The notes under the pieces: generated by a model
Databases searched by the model: none
What the model was told of the DNA's origin: nothing
What the model saw: only the letters and a program-made list of their open reading frames with translations
In this document: one piece after another, positions 28,976-42,152 of the stretch
Numbering within the stretch: the stretch's first letter is position 1
How the letters are laid out: the number at the start of each line of letters is the position of its first letter
Position numbers and translations under genes: made by a program
DNA from: Pleurostoma richardsiae
Lineage: Eukaryota > Ascomycota > Sordariomycetes > Calosphaeriales > Pleurostomataceae
Assembly (NCBI GenBank): GCA_030052745.1
Contig: JANBVO010000001.1
Span: forward strand, 744,001-808,000
Length of the DNA: 64,000 nucleotides
Direction: 5' to 3'

Positions 28976-31900
28976 TCACGGTAGTGCCGATAACGCTTCC
29001 CTCATCAACCGCTGAACGTCTAATGACCGCTCTCCGGTCATGGCTTGCTGTATAACCTGCTTCATCGCACCAGCAGCTTCCTCTGACTCCGACCCAAAGA
29101 CTCCCTTTCTCAAGGCCCTTGCAAGCGCAGTCGTAGCCTTCGCCCTGCTCGAACGCTGGTCCTCCGTCCCGACATCAGGCTTGTCGACGTCCAGGGTCGC
29201 GAAGAACCCACTTGCGGTGCCTGCCCGCGCTTGTCCTGACGCGGAGGCCGTCCCCGCTGCCTCGGCAGCTGCATCCATGAGGTCTGAGACGCATTTATAC
29301 CATACCTCCCTCCGCACCGCATCGAACTGTGGGCTCGCGAGGTACGGCTTGAGCGCATCAAGAATCCTGCCGAGGACAGCAGCCGGGTCCGCCTTCATCT
29401 GTGGCCGGCTGTAGCCCCTCGCGACGGCCTCTAGCGCGACCGAGGCAGTCTTCCGTGTGAGGTCCTCCTTGCCGTCCTTCTTGTCGACGTCCATGCGGTC
29501 CTCGTCTTTCAGCTCATCCATGTATGGTGACACGATCCCGATTATCTCGTCAAGCATATCGAGATCGTCTCTCGCGGCAGCGAACCGCCGCAGGCACTTG
29601 AAGGCGTGCACCCGGTACGCGTCGTTGTTGCGTTTCGCCTCTCGCACAGCTATTTTCTTCAGCAACGCCGCGACGGCCGCGTCCCCCTCCCAGAAGGACT
29701 TGCCCTTCTCTACGAAGTCGGGAAACGCTTCTAGCAGCTTCTCCTTGCCGGCAAATGTCTTGAGGGCGAGTGACTTCTCGAAGACCGGCCATATGGCGCG
29801 GATGTTGGGTGCATTGATCTGTCCGGAGAGGTCGCTCGCACCTGTGACGGCCTTAACCGTGGCCGCGACGGTGAGGGCGCCGGCGTGCTTTAGCGCCCAC
29901 TGTGGAGTGTCGAGAGAGCGCTCGATGAGGGCAACGATCTCGGGGACGTAGCGTGTCACGGTGCGGCTGCTCCCTGCGTGTGTTGTCCAGACCTCTTCAA
30001 ACTCCTTGTGCACGTAGTCGTCGGTGTCATGGCTGGCCAGGTACGAGAAGGGGAGGAGGCGGGACTCGAGGGCATTGAAGTGGTCGGGCGAGATCTTGGA
30101 AAGTGCGAGGACGACATCGGCGACCTTTTGCCGCCTTGATTCGTCTTCGGACGTGAAGTAGAGATCGACGTACCGGTCTACGAACTTCTGCTTGGCTTCG
30201 GATGGTGCAACTCGCATGATGTACGCTGCCGCTCTTGCATAGCCCTGACTGACTTCATCATTCCTCTCGAGGGCTTGCTTCTCCATCATCTGCAGAAATC
30301 TCGCTGCATATGGCGCAAAGTCCGTCGTATGTCTGGTTGCCAAGGTCGAAAGCACCCTGCTACAACCGATCTTAGTAGGCATGCCGACGGCACCCTTGAT
30401 TGCGGCCTCAAGCCCAGGGGCAAGCTCTTCCATGACCTTTGCATCAACTTGTCGCAGGCAATTCTCGATGGCCTCCGAGATCGGTGACTGCGACACCATC
30501 GCCGTTCGAAGCTTATCGATCTTCTCTCGGTTATCTTCACCGGCGCGTAGGTAGTGGTAATTGATGGCATCCGGCTCAATTGTGCTTAGGAGGCCGAGGA
30601 GATGGGTGACCATGGCTGGGATGTACGGCCGGATCGCTTTGCCTCCAGTCTTCGATATCTTGAGGACGGTAATAGTAGAGAACACCTTAACGTCTTCGAT
30701 GCCACTCTCGATACCTTTCTCTGACATCAAGAATGGCAATGCCTCGTTCATCATGGCTTTAGCAGAAGCGGAGACGCCATGATCCTCAAGCTGCCGGGTG
30801 AGTGTGTTGGCCAGGCTTATGCAAAGCTTCAGAGCAGCCTGCCGGACCGTCGTTTTGACGTCGTCGAGTACTTTCAGGGCGCATGCCCAAATATCCTTGT
30901 AGTACTTCTCGTACTGCTGGAAAGGCCGACCCTGAACGAGGTCCTCAATTGCTGCACAGCTCGCCTCTCGCACTCTCCATTCCTTGCCAAGGACACTCTT
31001 GAGCAGATCTGTCATGATTGCATCGAAATGAGCCTCTATGACTGCATTTGAGTCCTTGACTAAGGCTTTCCAGATGTCGTTCATGGAGCGTTGCACGTTC
31101 GGGTTCGGATCGAAGCGGTATCTGTAGAGCTTCGGGTACAGTTTGGGATCGACCTCGGACTCGGAGAGGATGCTGCTCAGGCCAAACCGGCCGAAGGCAG
31201 ACCGAGTAGACCACGTGGCCGCATTTGCTGCAAGAGTCATGAACTTGTAGACGAGGCTCTGATCCCCGACCTCGTTTGCTAGGCTCACGATGTCCTTATA
31301 TGACGTGATCGACTTTCCCTCGCCTGTCGGTAAAGCACCTGCGTCAAAGAGCTCAGTGTCCTCGTCGACCTTTAGCTGTGGCCCGGACCCAGTAAAAGAA
31401 CCGACGAGGTCGCGTACGAGCTCGTCTTTTAGAGATGGGTCACCCTTCTCGTACACAAGAGCCAGACCTCTGGAGGCTGTCTCCTGGACCAGCTCATCTC
31501 GAGCGCTGAGCAGTCTCATGAAAGCCACCTGGCATTCCCGCAGGCTGGACTGGATCTCTGGTAGGTGAGAACAGTGCTGAATGATGCAGAAGAGCCAAAT
31601 ACCCGATGCCTTGAGAAGGGAAGGTTTGGTGCTCTTGCAGTCCGTCAGGAGCTTATTCAGAGTCGCGGTGATCCGTTCTGGCTGTTTGCCAACATGCACG
31701 GCGATGCCGCTTGTTTCCACGTCGAGAGTCAGCCGAACCACATCCGAGTCCCAGCATGCGATCGCAGCAGTTATCGCCTCTCCGACAGCGAAGTGCACCT
31801 CGGCGTGCTTGATCTCATAGAGCTCATATAGCTTGGAGATTATTATACCCACAAAGTCCTTCTCTTCAGCAGCTTTCTCGCGGGATACCGAGGACTGCGG

Positions 31901-34586
31901 GGCCTCGATTGCAATTGCCAAACGGCCCAGCGCGGTGATGGCGCGCTCGTTACCCTTCTTCGCCTGGACAAATAGCGTATCGACGAATCCTTGGATGAGC
32001 TCTGGATCTCCAGTCGGCGCCGCCTTCAGGCCAGCAGTCCAGAGCTGGGATAATGTGTCAAATATCGCATCCTGGAATGAGAGAGATGTGGATGCCAGTT
32101 CTTTGGGGGGAGGTATCAACGTCGGAATGTCTGCTGCCAAGTCGTTGGCATCTGGGCGAGAGTAATACACTGCTCTTGACAGCAGATGCCCGAAAGCAAC
32201 GAAAGCGCCCTCGGCAGCGTTGAGGTCAGCTCCCACGGCCTTTTGCCACGGCTGCATTAAGGCTACCAAAGATGCCTTCTGCTGCTCAATTGTGGCGGGG
32301 GAGTTGGATGGGTGCGCCGCCAGAATACCGAATGCCCTAGCCCCTAGTGTCCTGATCTCCTTCTTGTTGGACTTGATGGGTGGCAGAAGTTCCACTGCCC
32401 GAGCTGCCAGCTGACCAACGATGGCTGCCGGGGCGAAGGATGCAACTTCAACAAAGCTCCTCGCACACTCTTCCGAGACCGAGGCATTGTCCCTGAGAAT
32501 CCCCTCGAAAGAAGCTGTGAGCAAATGGGTCACCGCGACGCCATCCACCCCCTTAAGGTATTCCCTGATTGTCTCCCTGCTCTTCAAGTCTGATTGAACG
32601 AGAGCGTCGAGCTGTCGTTCCCATCCTGGCTCGACCTTGAAGTTCTTCAGTGCGGCGAGAAAGAGCATGCGCTTGCAGTATGTCACTGCGACTGGGTACG
32701 CCCGCAGCTTCTCGTGGGGGAAATTTGCGAAGACCGAGAAGCCATCAACATCCATGCTGGGGCCGTCCTGCCACTTTCCTTCGGTATTGATGTGCGAGAT
32801 AGGCTCCCTGAAGAAGAGATTGACCATCTCCTTCCAATCAGGGAGTCCCTGATTCCTGTCGTCGTTCACCCTGTAGGTCCACGGATCGAGACCCTTGTGT
32901 CCTTCTTCCACCACGTCGCTCCGCTCATCGCGGCGGCCAGCAATAGCAAGAATATCTATCCACCTTCCTATAGGGTCCGAGAAGTCGAGACATTGGTTTG
33001 CCCATTTCGTGACTGCATGACGAGTACTTCGGACAACTACACCTTCTTCTTCCATCGCCATGTAGGTCAGCAGGACAGACCGCAAGTGATTCTGTACTGC
33101 TTCGTCGTCGCCTGGCTTAAACAAGGACGTTAAGCTAGACAATGCACCGTCGATATTCACGACAACATCAGGCGTAGGGTCTTCCGCTAAAGATTTCAAC
33201 AGAAATTCAACGAGCGACAGCCGCTGCGAAGAGTCCATGGCAGTGCCTTTCGCCAACACACCAATTGTCTCGTATGCTCTCGATCGCAACGTCGTGTCGT
33301 CCAGCGACTGTCGTTCTGGCTTCGGCCATCCCTGTCCGTGAATGTAGTCTTTTAACAGTTCAATCAGGCTGGAGCCGATCTTGAAGTCACCCCTGCCCGG
33401 GCCAATCCGTGCTACCCAGTTGATGTACTCGAACAGTGCCTTGTGAATCTTCGTCTTTTCGAGTCCCGTCGCACCGAGGGATGTAGTACCTTCTGCCGAT
33501 TCTGGGGCACCGGCAATGTCTCGGCGAACTACCTCGAGGATTTCGTCAGTGAACTCCGTCGAGATCGCTGATTTGCTGAGCAGATTCAGTATCCTGATCC
33601 TGTACGCCACGGGCAGCGTATGATGAGCTTGGAATAGCCTCCGGACGAGAGACTTGTCTTCCAAAGAGACAGTGCTTCTCTTCAGCAAGTCCTCGCCCAC
33701 GGAAGAGACACGACTGTCAGTGCTAGCAGATGCGTAGAGAGCCGTGTGGAAGCGTTCTTCGTCGTTGAATGCACCGCTTGCAAGGAAAGCGACCACCTTG
33801 ATCCGGACTTCCGGAAGGCTCAGGCCGTCAGGTGCAGAAGGCCGCCAGGTGTCTGGCTTGTTGAGTGTGAGGAAGCTGACATCTGCATCGCTTAGTCCAG
33901 GAGACCCGCCGGCGGAGTCCGACTGGACCCTAAGGAGGAGAAGTTTCGCAAACCACTCTGCGACGAACTGCGAGTCCTTGGCATCAGAAAACCCGATCTC
34001 AGTCCGGAATGCTTCGTCCTCTTTGCTCCCCCGCGGCGGGATCTTGAGGTCTCTCAGCAGCCTTAACAGGACGTTGAACAGTGCTGCGGTGCTGGGACCG
34101 TCAGTTGCTATGCCCCGCAAGACCTTGGCAACGAGCTTCCTCCTCTCGGGCACATCTAGCCGCCCGACGCTATGCTGGATGAACATCATGTCCAGCTGCT
34201 TGATCACTGGCGATTCAGTGTTTTTATACTGGTCCACGAGAGCCGCGACAGGCAGCACGACCCTATGAGCTCAAGTCAGACACTCACATTATGAAAGCAG
34301 GGTCGGATAGGGCCTTACCCCGGTGGCTGAATGAAAGTCTTGAGGCGTTGGCATATTATGATGACCTAACCGAGAAGATCAGACCCGGCGTGATGTGCCC
34401 TGAGAATGAGCGCCTTACCTTGCTCCGAACGGAGGCATATTCGCTTCCGGCCTTGAGAAGAAGCGGTGGCAAGTATGTGCCAAGCAGTTGCTGGAGCCTT
34501 TCTTCATTGTTGGCAACGCTGAGGATCCGGAAGTCGACCTTGTCAACGAGCTCTAGCTCCCGCTTCTCGCTGGAGGAGCTCGCCAT
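28976..34586 (-). CDS. ECM29: Ecm29 proteasome adaptor/scaffold protein
   Basis: CDS complement(28976..34262, 34319..34365, 34419..34586), 1833 residues, close to yeast Ecm29 (about 1870). It tethers the 19S and 20S proteasome particles and takes part in proteasome quality control. The N-terminus spans three exons: MASSSSEKRELELVDKVDFR, then VIIICQRLKTFIQPPG, then VVLPVAALVDQYKNTESP, the conserved Ecm29 start. Introns are GTAAGG..GTTAG and GTAAGG..CATAG. The rest is almost entirely helical HEAT-like repeats, including FGRFGLSSIL, LYPKLYRYRFDPNPNVQRSM and EWRVREASCAAIEDL, typical of the family. An ATG 28 codons upstream is in frame but adds a non-conserved stretch, so 34586 is preferred. It is a housekeeping gene. 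Confidence 0.93.
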
Positions 34587-37500
34587 GTCTGCTCGGGCGG
34601 GGTGAGCTTGCAGCTCGGGATTGGATGGGTGTTCGCCGGCTCGTCTTCCTGAGAGTTCATGCAGCAGCATAAATCAGATACGTAAGAACCAGAGAAAGTT
34701 CGATTTCTGAAATCGGCTCTACGTAAATAGGTAGCTGGCCGTGGCTATCGTCACTCCCTTTTGCCTGCTGGATTTTAGACAGCAGGATGCTCACGCAAGA
34801 CAGCGGCGACGTCAAGCGTTATGACTAAGCGGTAGTTACAGGAGCTATGGTACGTGCGCTATTGATGAGGTAATCAAGCTCTTGAAGCTTCACCCAACCG
34901 CACCGAGCGAACACCCCGGTGAGCAGAAGCATCACGCAAGACAGCCATGACATGCTGGAGTTGGCGGCAAACGTTCTGCTTCGGTAGATCTCGGGCTAAT
35001 AGGGATACATAGGGAGCTGGTTTCGAAAAGCAAACCTACAGGGAAAAGCGAGCACAGTTAAATCTGGAGAAACAGTGGGCGTCTGCCGACCGTCCTTACC
35101 TCGTATATACTAATTACGTCTTGTTGCACAGCACCTTTAGGTGGTAGGCATTTCTGGACTGCTGTCTCCACTCTGGATTGTAGTACGCTATCGCCCTTTG
35201 ATGTATAAGGAGGTCTGGCGGCTTTCTTCGGCTCCTTTTGCGGCCTCGATCCCGCAAAGGCATTTATACAGACGGATGCGTGCCGCTGGGCAAACGCGGA
35301 GCAGTTACTTCAGTGTCCATTCCGTTCGGAATGTCGGGATGGATTCTCGTCTACGTAAGCCTGACATCCTGCTAGGTGTTCGAGGCTAAGACCCGCTGCG
35401 AGCTTTAGCCTCTCAACCATCAGAACGATCTTGTGGTCATTAGCCACGCAGCGGAAAATAATTTGTTTCGTCTTCGGACTACGACTGAGCAAGAAGACTA
35501 TGTGTGGGAAGTTAGGTACTTTGCTATGGCCCTTTGACTCCCCTGTGCGGTGGCTAGAGATGCGTATTGGGCCCTGCCTCGCTGGAAAGATCCGGTAGCA
35601 GATTTCGGGGACACTTGCGCTGCGAAATAGTTACCAACAGCGTGGATAAAGTAGAGGGAAAATATCTGCTGCAACCGTCCCGTCAGTTACCACAGACAGA
35701 CTTGACGCTGAGGGTATTTTAAGACGGGGAGATATGATGCTATCCGACAGTCAAGGAAGCTTCACTAAGTTTGTCACGCTAGGGAGCTGTCCTGTAAAGC
35801 AGATGATTTATGAAGGTAGTCGGATAACGACGAGCAACGCGAGCGGCCTTCCGTATCACATCGATTTATCGTTACCCATCTTTTACTTCAGCCGCTCACG
35901 GCATCTGTCGACTCCTTTTGCGTCAGACTCGATTTTAAAATCACCGAGTGGAAGTATGGGAAACGTCACTTGACCGTCAGCGCGGAAGCACCGGACCTCC
36001 CCTGCAGCTGGAGGAACAGGACACCCTGGACATTCATCCGTGCTGTGAATCATTGGCCGACTGGGCTCTGCTCGTATTCCAAGTGTTAGAGCGAGCTCCT
36101 AGGGTGCGGGAGGCTGCAACAACCCCCGAGGCGGTTTTCTGCCCGCAAAAGCGACGCAAAAGCCCAGCTCCTTCTACACGGTAGTAGGCTTTCGAGCCCA
36201 TGACTGGGAGCCTGACTGGGAGCGCGGAGAGCTTCGATGATACTCTGGCCCTGGTGTGAGGCCAGTGACAACATTAAGGCTGCGAGGGACGATCGATCAT
36301 GATTCCTTTTAGTGTGGATGCAAATGCACGTAATGGGAAAAGCAACACCATCAGGTGCAGAGCTTCTCGACATCAAGTAGTTGGCAACAGGTATTAAATG
36401 ATAGAGGCACGCCTACCCCGCATGAGCTTCGCGACCTTGTGCTATTAGTACTTCTTCTGCCCACAGCTCCTCACAGTATGACTCGCGAAGGGGGGGTTAT
36501 TATCATGCCACTAGACTCTTGGAATGCTCTCAGATCGATCTTAGGTTGCACCAAACGCGATCCGCAAGCGAGACCATTAAACAATAGGTAGCTTAAGCCG
36601 TTGCAGGGAAACCCAATGGCCGCGCAGAGACGGAAACCCCCAAAAGATCTGAGTTCCTAGGGGCTGCACACAGGCTGGCTTCTTCGTGATGGCGGGCGAG
36701 GACCACGCTTGAATGGCTGGCAAGACAGGGGTGCCGCAGATCGTCGCGCTTGGTGACCTCCCGCTTGGTCGGGATTCCAATGAGGGGGTGCAGGTTCGCG
36801 AAGTGGATCTCGAGCACTGCCGCAATCACGGCGCCGGTCGCTGCTGGGCAGCCTGCGAGTATTTCTGCGGAGTACGACAGGCCTTCCATGCAAGAGAGAG
36901 GCATCGCAGCACGGGATGCGTTGTGAAGACGTTCCGAAGCAAAACGTCTTCAAGCTGTGCGTAAAGGATCAGTTGAGGAGCCTGTGATACGTCCCCTAGA
37001 CGCGTTCTATCGCGTGTCAAGCTAAATTCGGGGAATGGCTGAGACTGACGGCCGCGGGAACAGCAGTACGCAGTAATCTCAACCGCTGTGGGCTTCGAGT
37101 CGATGCACAGCCGATATGAGATGGCATCTGCGGGTTCGACTTCGCCCTTCCCGATTCCAGAGAGGGGTGTATCCTTGCTCTTCGTCCGTGCGATCCGAGG
37201 TTAGCTTCGCGTCATTCTTGCTCTTTGGAGTCTCGACGCGTCACGCGTTTAGTGCTACCGATGTGGATTGGAGATAGTCGCCCATCAGCTGGCTTACCAA
37301 CACGATCTCAATTGGCAGGTAACCATACTCTCAGATGCAAGGTCAGCTCTGAAAGAGCCATCTTGCACTCCAAACCGATTCAAATACCGAGAGAGAGCAT
37401 ATTCCTCCCCTATTTTCAGCGACCAGACCTATCCGTAGATGAAATAGTATCAAAATGCGGCAATCCGGGAAAGCCCAACACCGCGACTATTCGCAGGCAA

Positions 37501-38450
37501 TCAAGGGTGCGGTACATATCTCCCCTGGAGGGCGAGAGATTGGGGATCCTAGAACCTGTGTTTCGTGTCGGGCCTCAATCGACGTTGCACATGCAAGAGG
37601 GGCATAATAACCAGGTACGATTGCAAACAATCAGGGTACCAAGGGGACGAGCAGATACCAAACACGCAGCTGTCCGAGACGCTGGGATCTTATGCGGCTT
37701 TCACGAGATCAAAAGAAGCCCTGGGCCAAGACCCGTTATGAGAAGGGAGGAAAGACAGGCTGCTCACGCGCGGCCAGCCAGGTGTGTTTGGACTGCTTCG
37801 TGTGGCCTTCGTGTGACTGCGACCTGCCTGCCCAGGTGCCCAGCCAGTTCGGGTTGAGAAGGCAGAGAAAATGAATTTGGCTAGAAATTGCTCACTTGGT
37901 GATACCGAATCGCAAACTGGGTTTCTTGCCTCCATCTCTCATTGTGGCCTTTCTTGAGAGCGACGATGATGATGCCTTACCTCCGCACAGGTCAAAGAGG
38001 CCGGTCGATGGTACCTGACGTGGGCGCAGCCTGCTAAACACACGCCCCCATCTTCCCCAAGCTACAAGTAGCGTGTGGGCAGGTGGGATCGAAGCTGTTA
38101 GGCATGGAAGTTACCGGAAGGCTGCTAGTGTTGTTCGCCGTCGTTGTCGTCGTCCTCGTGGTTAGCAAGTACCAGTTCTAATGTTGGAGTTGAACTTTTG
38201 TATCTGGGCCGCCAGTACGTATTGCCTCCCTGTACGAACAGGTATTATCGCAATTGCCTACCTAGGTAGAGCTCGGATAAGAGAATCTGAGCAACGAGAC
38301 TCAATTCCCATGTTTCCTTGGGCCGATCGGGGGGTGCGAGATTCCCCTGCAGTGTCCCACCTTCCATCTTTCCGTTGGTCTCTGGTACACCCACCTCCCG
38401 TCGATGTACCCCGCAACTTGCCCTGACTCCCGGCGATTCGTAATACCAGC
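34587..38450. other. Gene-poor region, nothing convincing
   Basis: Nearly 4 kb upstream of ECM29 with only short open frames lacking domains, splice logic or biased codon use. The longest, 37225-37857, has no recognisable content. Small features are a 12-bp tandem duplication (TGACTGGGAGCC) at 36201-36224 and a 10-bp perfect hairpin at 36924-36952. No transposon coding remnant or long terminal repeat was identified by eye. Confidence 0.45.
36924..36952. repeat. 10-bp perfect inverted repeat
   Basis: TGAAGACGTT (36924-36933) and AACGTCTTCA (36943-36952) pair perfectly around a 9-base loop. It lies in gene-poor DNA, with no T-run to suggest a terminator. Confidence 0.6.
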
Positions 38451-38459
38451 AAAAGGAAC

Positions 38460-38970
38460 GGGAGGTACCTTACTATGTACATGTAGCGCAAATCATTTTT
38501 GCGACGGGAAAGGGTTGTAGAGTACCTGGAGGTAGCTAACTTGGTAACGTACATCGTAATTGGGGGCTCCTCTAGGTACCCGCACCGTATGTTGGCACAA
38601 AACGTAAGGTAAGGTACGAGGCAGGTACGTAAAGTACTTCCTTATAGCTTCCATCGTACCCTCAGATACCTTACTTGCCTTGTTGTCAGTCATTTAACCA
38701 GCCGCAAAGGAATCTGTTCCCACCGAAAGCTGCACGTAAAATGAACGAGGAAGGTGCGTTCTGTAGGTGATGTATACTTCCTGCCATGCGCGCAGGAGGG
38801 AGCTGAGCCAGAAAGAATAGGAACCTGGGTAGGTACCTCAGGTGGGTGGGTAGATGCCTGTACCTTCCACCTGGGGTGCCTCTCAGCAGTGCATGCCTGG
38901 ATGTAACTTGCTGTACCTTGCGTCCCTTACCTAAGGCACGGGCTGAGGTGAAAGCTAAACGGCAAGGTAC
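38460..38970. repeat. Cluster of AGGTACCT / TACCTTACC-type words
   Basis: Repeated GGTACCT, AAGGTAAGG, TACCTTAC and GTAGGTACC words occur on both strands over about 500 bp, like the cluster at 9985-10080. They stop just before a T/C-rich stretch that looks like a transcription start region. Confidence 0.5.
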
Positions 38971-41900
38971 CTCGCCTAGCGGCAGCGCCGGCCCTCCAAT
39001 GGCTCCTCTTTTCGGGACCTTCCCAGTTTTTTTAGACTTTTTTTCCTTTCTTTTCCCTTTCCCTCCGCAGCATCGCGCGCGCGCCTTCCCACTCACACTC
39101 TCGCAGACGCACCATCGCTGAGTGTTCCTTCTCGTCTCGATTAGTACCCTCTCCTTCCCTCCCTCTCTTCCCTTCGGCCTTTTTTTCCCTCTTCTTCCTC
39201 TTCACCTGCACCGGATCTTATTATCACAGCGTCCATCGCCGGATCTTCCTCCCCCTTCTTCCCTCTTCGCACTGCGATTTCTCGAACGAAGCATCTTTTT
39301 GTGTGTGTTGTTTTTTGCTGTCCGTATCCCTTGGCGCAAAATCATCCCTCATTCCGCTGCTTCCTCTTCCCGGCTTCTTTTTTTGCAACTCCGCGTTGTT
39401 TCGTCCACGTCCGGCAAGGGTTTCTCAGCTGCGACTGATCTCTTATCGATAATCTGCGCTCGTTGCTCGCCTGCATCTTCCGAATCCCCAGGGAGCAAGC
39501 TTTCCGCATTCGTCCATCCGGTCGTTTCTGTCTTCCCGGAAAGGCGTTTTACTGGATCACTGTAGCCTTCCTACCGGAACCGGCGGCCTTCTACCCACAG
39601 AGGAACAGCTTCGGCTTCGACCCTTCTCTGGCATCCAAAGTAAGTCTTGCTATGCATTCTCCTTTCTGCTGAATTTCGCCGTCGTGGTCTGGCACTCGCC
39701 ATCCTCCCCGTCATCTGGTTTCCGCCGGCGCGCAATCCTTGGCGGCGCAAACTGTCCCGTCTCGAGCCGCGAACGAACCTCGGACCTTTGTCACAGCCCG
39801 TTATCCGAAGCGGCGCTCCGGTTCAAACCTTTGATCCGCGCCCTTCCTCTGAGCTCTCATGGCGCTGGAGGATTCTCGGTTTCCCCGTCTCGAGGCCGTG
39901 GTATTGCCCTTGTCGCGGAATTCAACGTTCGACTTTGGACGAGCATGCCCCTCTTTCAATCGAGCCGCGACCCATCCGGTGACGAAATTTCGCGACGACC
40001 TGCCCCACCTCTATTCCCCGGCCCACCAGCATTGGCCAGCTCAACAAAACTCCGTCGATGAACATGAGTGCGTGCCTCCTGGTTTGGCATCCTTTTCGAA
40101 ACTAGCATGGTCAATTGCAAGAGCTTGATTTCGCGGCGACGATATGAAAAAAAAATCTAAGAGCGAGGACAAGCTGTGAGCTGCCTTGAAAACGATGGAG
40201 GTCTGGAGAAGGAGTGGAGGAGTTGGTCAATGGAGGACCATCGGATGCTTATCCGACCTATCCACTGCTCATTGCCGAGTTTGCCCGGGTGCAATCTCAT
40301 GAGCCGTGGCTGATTTCTCAGAGGTGGCCGTGGATGCGACTACAGGCTCCCCAAAGGAAATATTGTCTTCGTTGCGCCATCTCATCTGCACGTCGTCTTG
40401 ATACACCAGCCGGGTTTGGCGGCCACGGGTCCTACCCTCGCATCGACCGTTCCGGGCTAGCAATCGCCATCAAGCACTCTGTCCGCCGAGATCTTTCATA
40501 TCAAGCGCCGTCATATTCAGGCATATAGGTGGGCATCCCCGCGGTTGCGATTTCATGCCAAGGGAGAGGACGCACCATCTGTGACGGTAGTCGGAGATCG
40601 GTCTGGCATTCACAAGTCGCCTGGTGAATGGCGAAGACATGACGTACTTCTACAACAACCCGTGGGCACACTGATACCATAGCCCATTTCAACACCCCAG
40701 CTGGATCGAATCGGTGTTTCGGTTATTACCCCGGGTCGCCCCATCCTTCTTTCGAACCTAGGCCCGACGCCTTGTCACTGACCGGCGGAAGAAATCTCAC
40801 GGGCATCCTCTCGTGACAAGTTCCTCCATACGACGACCTGAGCTGCTTCACGCCGTTGCAAAGCATTGGACACTACTCCCACCGGCAGATCCACTCCGCT
40901 CGCGGAACGTCAGTTACTTCACATTGGATCTGCTAGGTTGCGATTCGGTGCATGCAATGTGTATTTTCTGGCCAAACCGAATCATGTCAGGGGCTGTCTC
41001 TTTTTCTCAGCCGTTTATGACCTCGCCCAGCTCGGGCTTGTTCCTTCATCGATGTTTCGGGTCTGTGGGTAGACCACTTTTGAAATTTCGGCTTCCTGTT
41101 ACCAAGCCTGGACTTCGAAGGACGCTCCCTTGGATGCAGGCAGACCCAGATTCACCAGGCATCTTATTCGTATACTCACGGAAGAGGGTATCCCGTTAGG
41201 ATGAACGCTGTTCCCAGCCGGACTTTTGCTTTTCGCCGGAAACGCTAGACCACGGCGGTCCCATTTTCTTCTTTATGACTGGAGTATGTTCTGTTGTAAT
41301 AGCTGACCAGCGTCAGGTTCTCTTACTCTCCGCCTCCTCGCATCGATCTCCTCTTGGATCTTGGATCATCCGGCATTTCAAAAGCACGGGATCTTGCATT
41401 TCTCATCCATTCCTACGATCTTTTCGGAAGCTTCAAGCCTTCAGACTTGAACTCCGCTCGGGAATCTCCGCGGCGTCCCGACAGCATCTTATCGATTTTT
41501 AAGGCGTGTGCGGCGTCTACGTTTCCAAAAGTCTCCTGGCAAGGTTATCTGGAGGATCGAAGTGTTTTGGCAGCTCGGTGTTACTCAAATCGGGCCCATA
41601 ACGCAGTCATCTTCGGCGTTCGAATCTAAAATCCCGTAAGTATTCACACTCTCCCTGCTTTGGTTGCTTTTTGTTGCACATATCCCCGCCAGCTCGCCGT
41701 CCATTCCTGCTATCTGTCATACTCGGCATGTTTGAGAGCCTTGGTTCCCGTGCTGTTGAGCCTTGAGCCTATCTACTTCCAAAATAGATACTTCAAGCAT
41801 GCCTCGCGATGAGACGATCTCTGGCTTCAGCAAGCCCTTTGATAGCTGTCAGGCTGTCTGAGGGCATGGCACACGGGTGACCGGCCTTGAGTCCATATTG

Positions 41901-42152
41901 ATGGCGATGAGTGCGTGACGTGACTTGCTGCCATTAGCCGGTCGTTTGTCATATTCCTCACTTGTCACAGCCGCCCCAACGTCGCAGATTTCCAGCACTT
42001 GTTTTTCGTAATATCTTCCCCATCTTGTATTAATACCACATCCGTCTGTCCTGTCCGCTCTGCTATTTCCCTGACATATCATCGTATGGGTGCAAAGGCT
42101 AACGCTCCTACTACCCTAGCAAGCATTTCATTTGATTGCCTTTCCGACCGTC
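38971..42152 (+). promoter_or_regulatory. Probable core promoter and long spliced 5' leader of the RRM gene
   Basis: Starting at about 39025 the plus strand becomes strongly T/C-rich, the usual look of a fungal transcription start region. No protein gene is supported between there and the RRM protein ATG at 42153. Good donors occur at about 39641 (AAAGTAAGT) and 41637 (CCGTAAGTATTC). A branch-plus-acceptor pair (GCTAACGC then ACCCTAG) ends at about 42120, just before the ATG. I infer a roughly 3-kb leader containing at least one intron (about 41637-42120). Several short upstream open frames would be in the unspliced leader. Confidence 0.45.

Noticed and set aside
37225-37857. 210-codon open frame in the gene-poor region
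   Set aside because: No domain, no coding-like codon use and no supporting neighbours.
41600-41640. Possible tRNA T-arm (GTTCGAATC)
   Set aside because: No matching stems, anticodon arm or acceptor stem around it.
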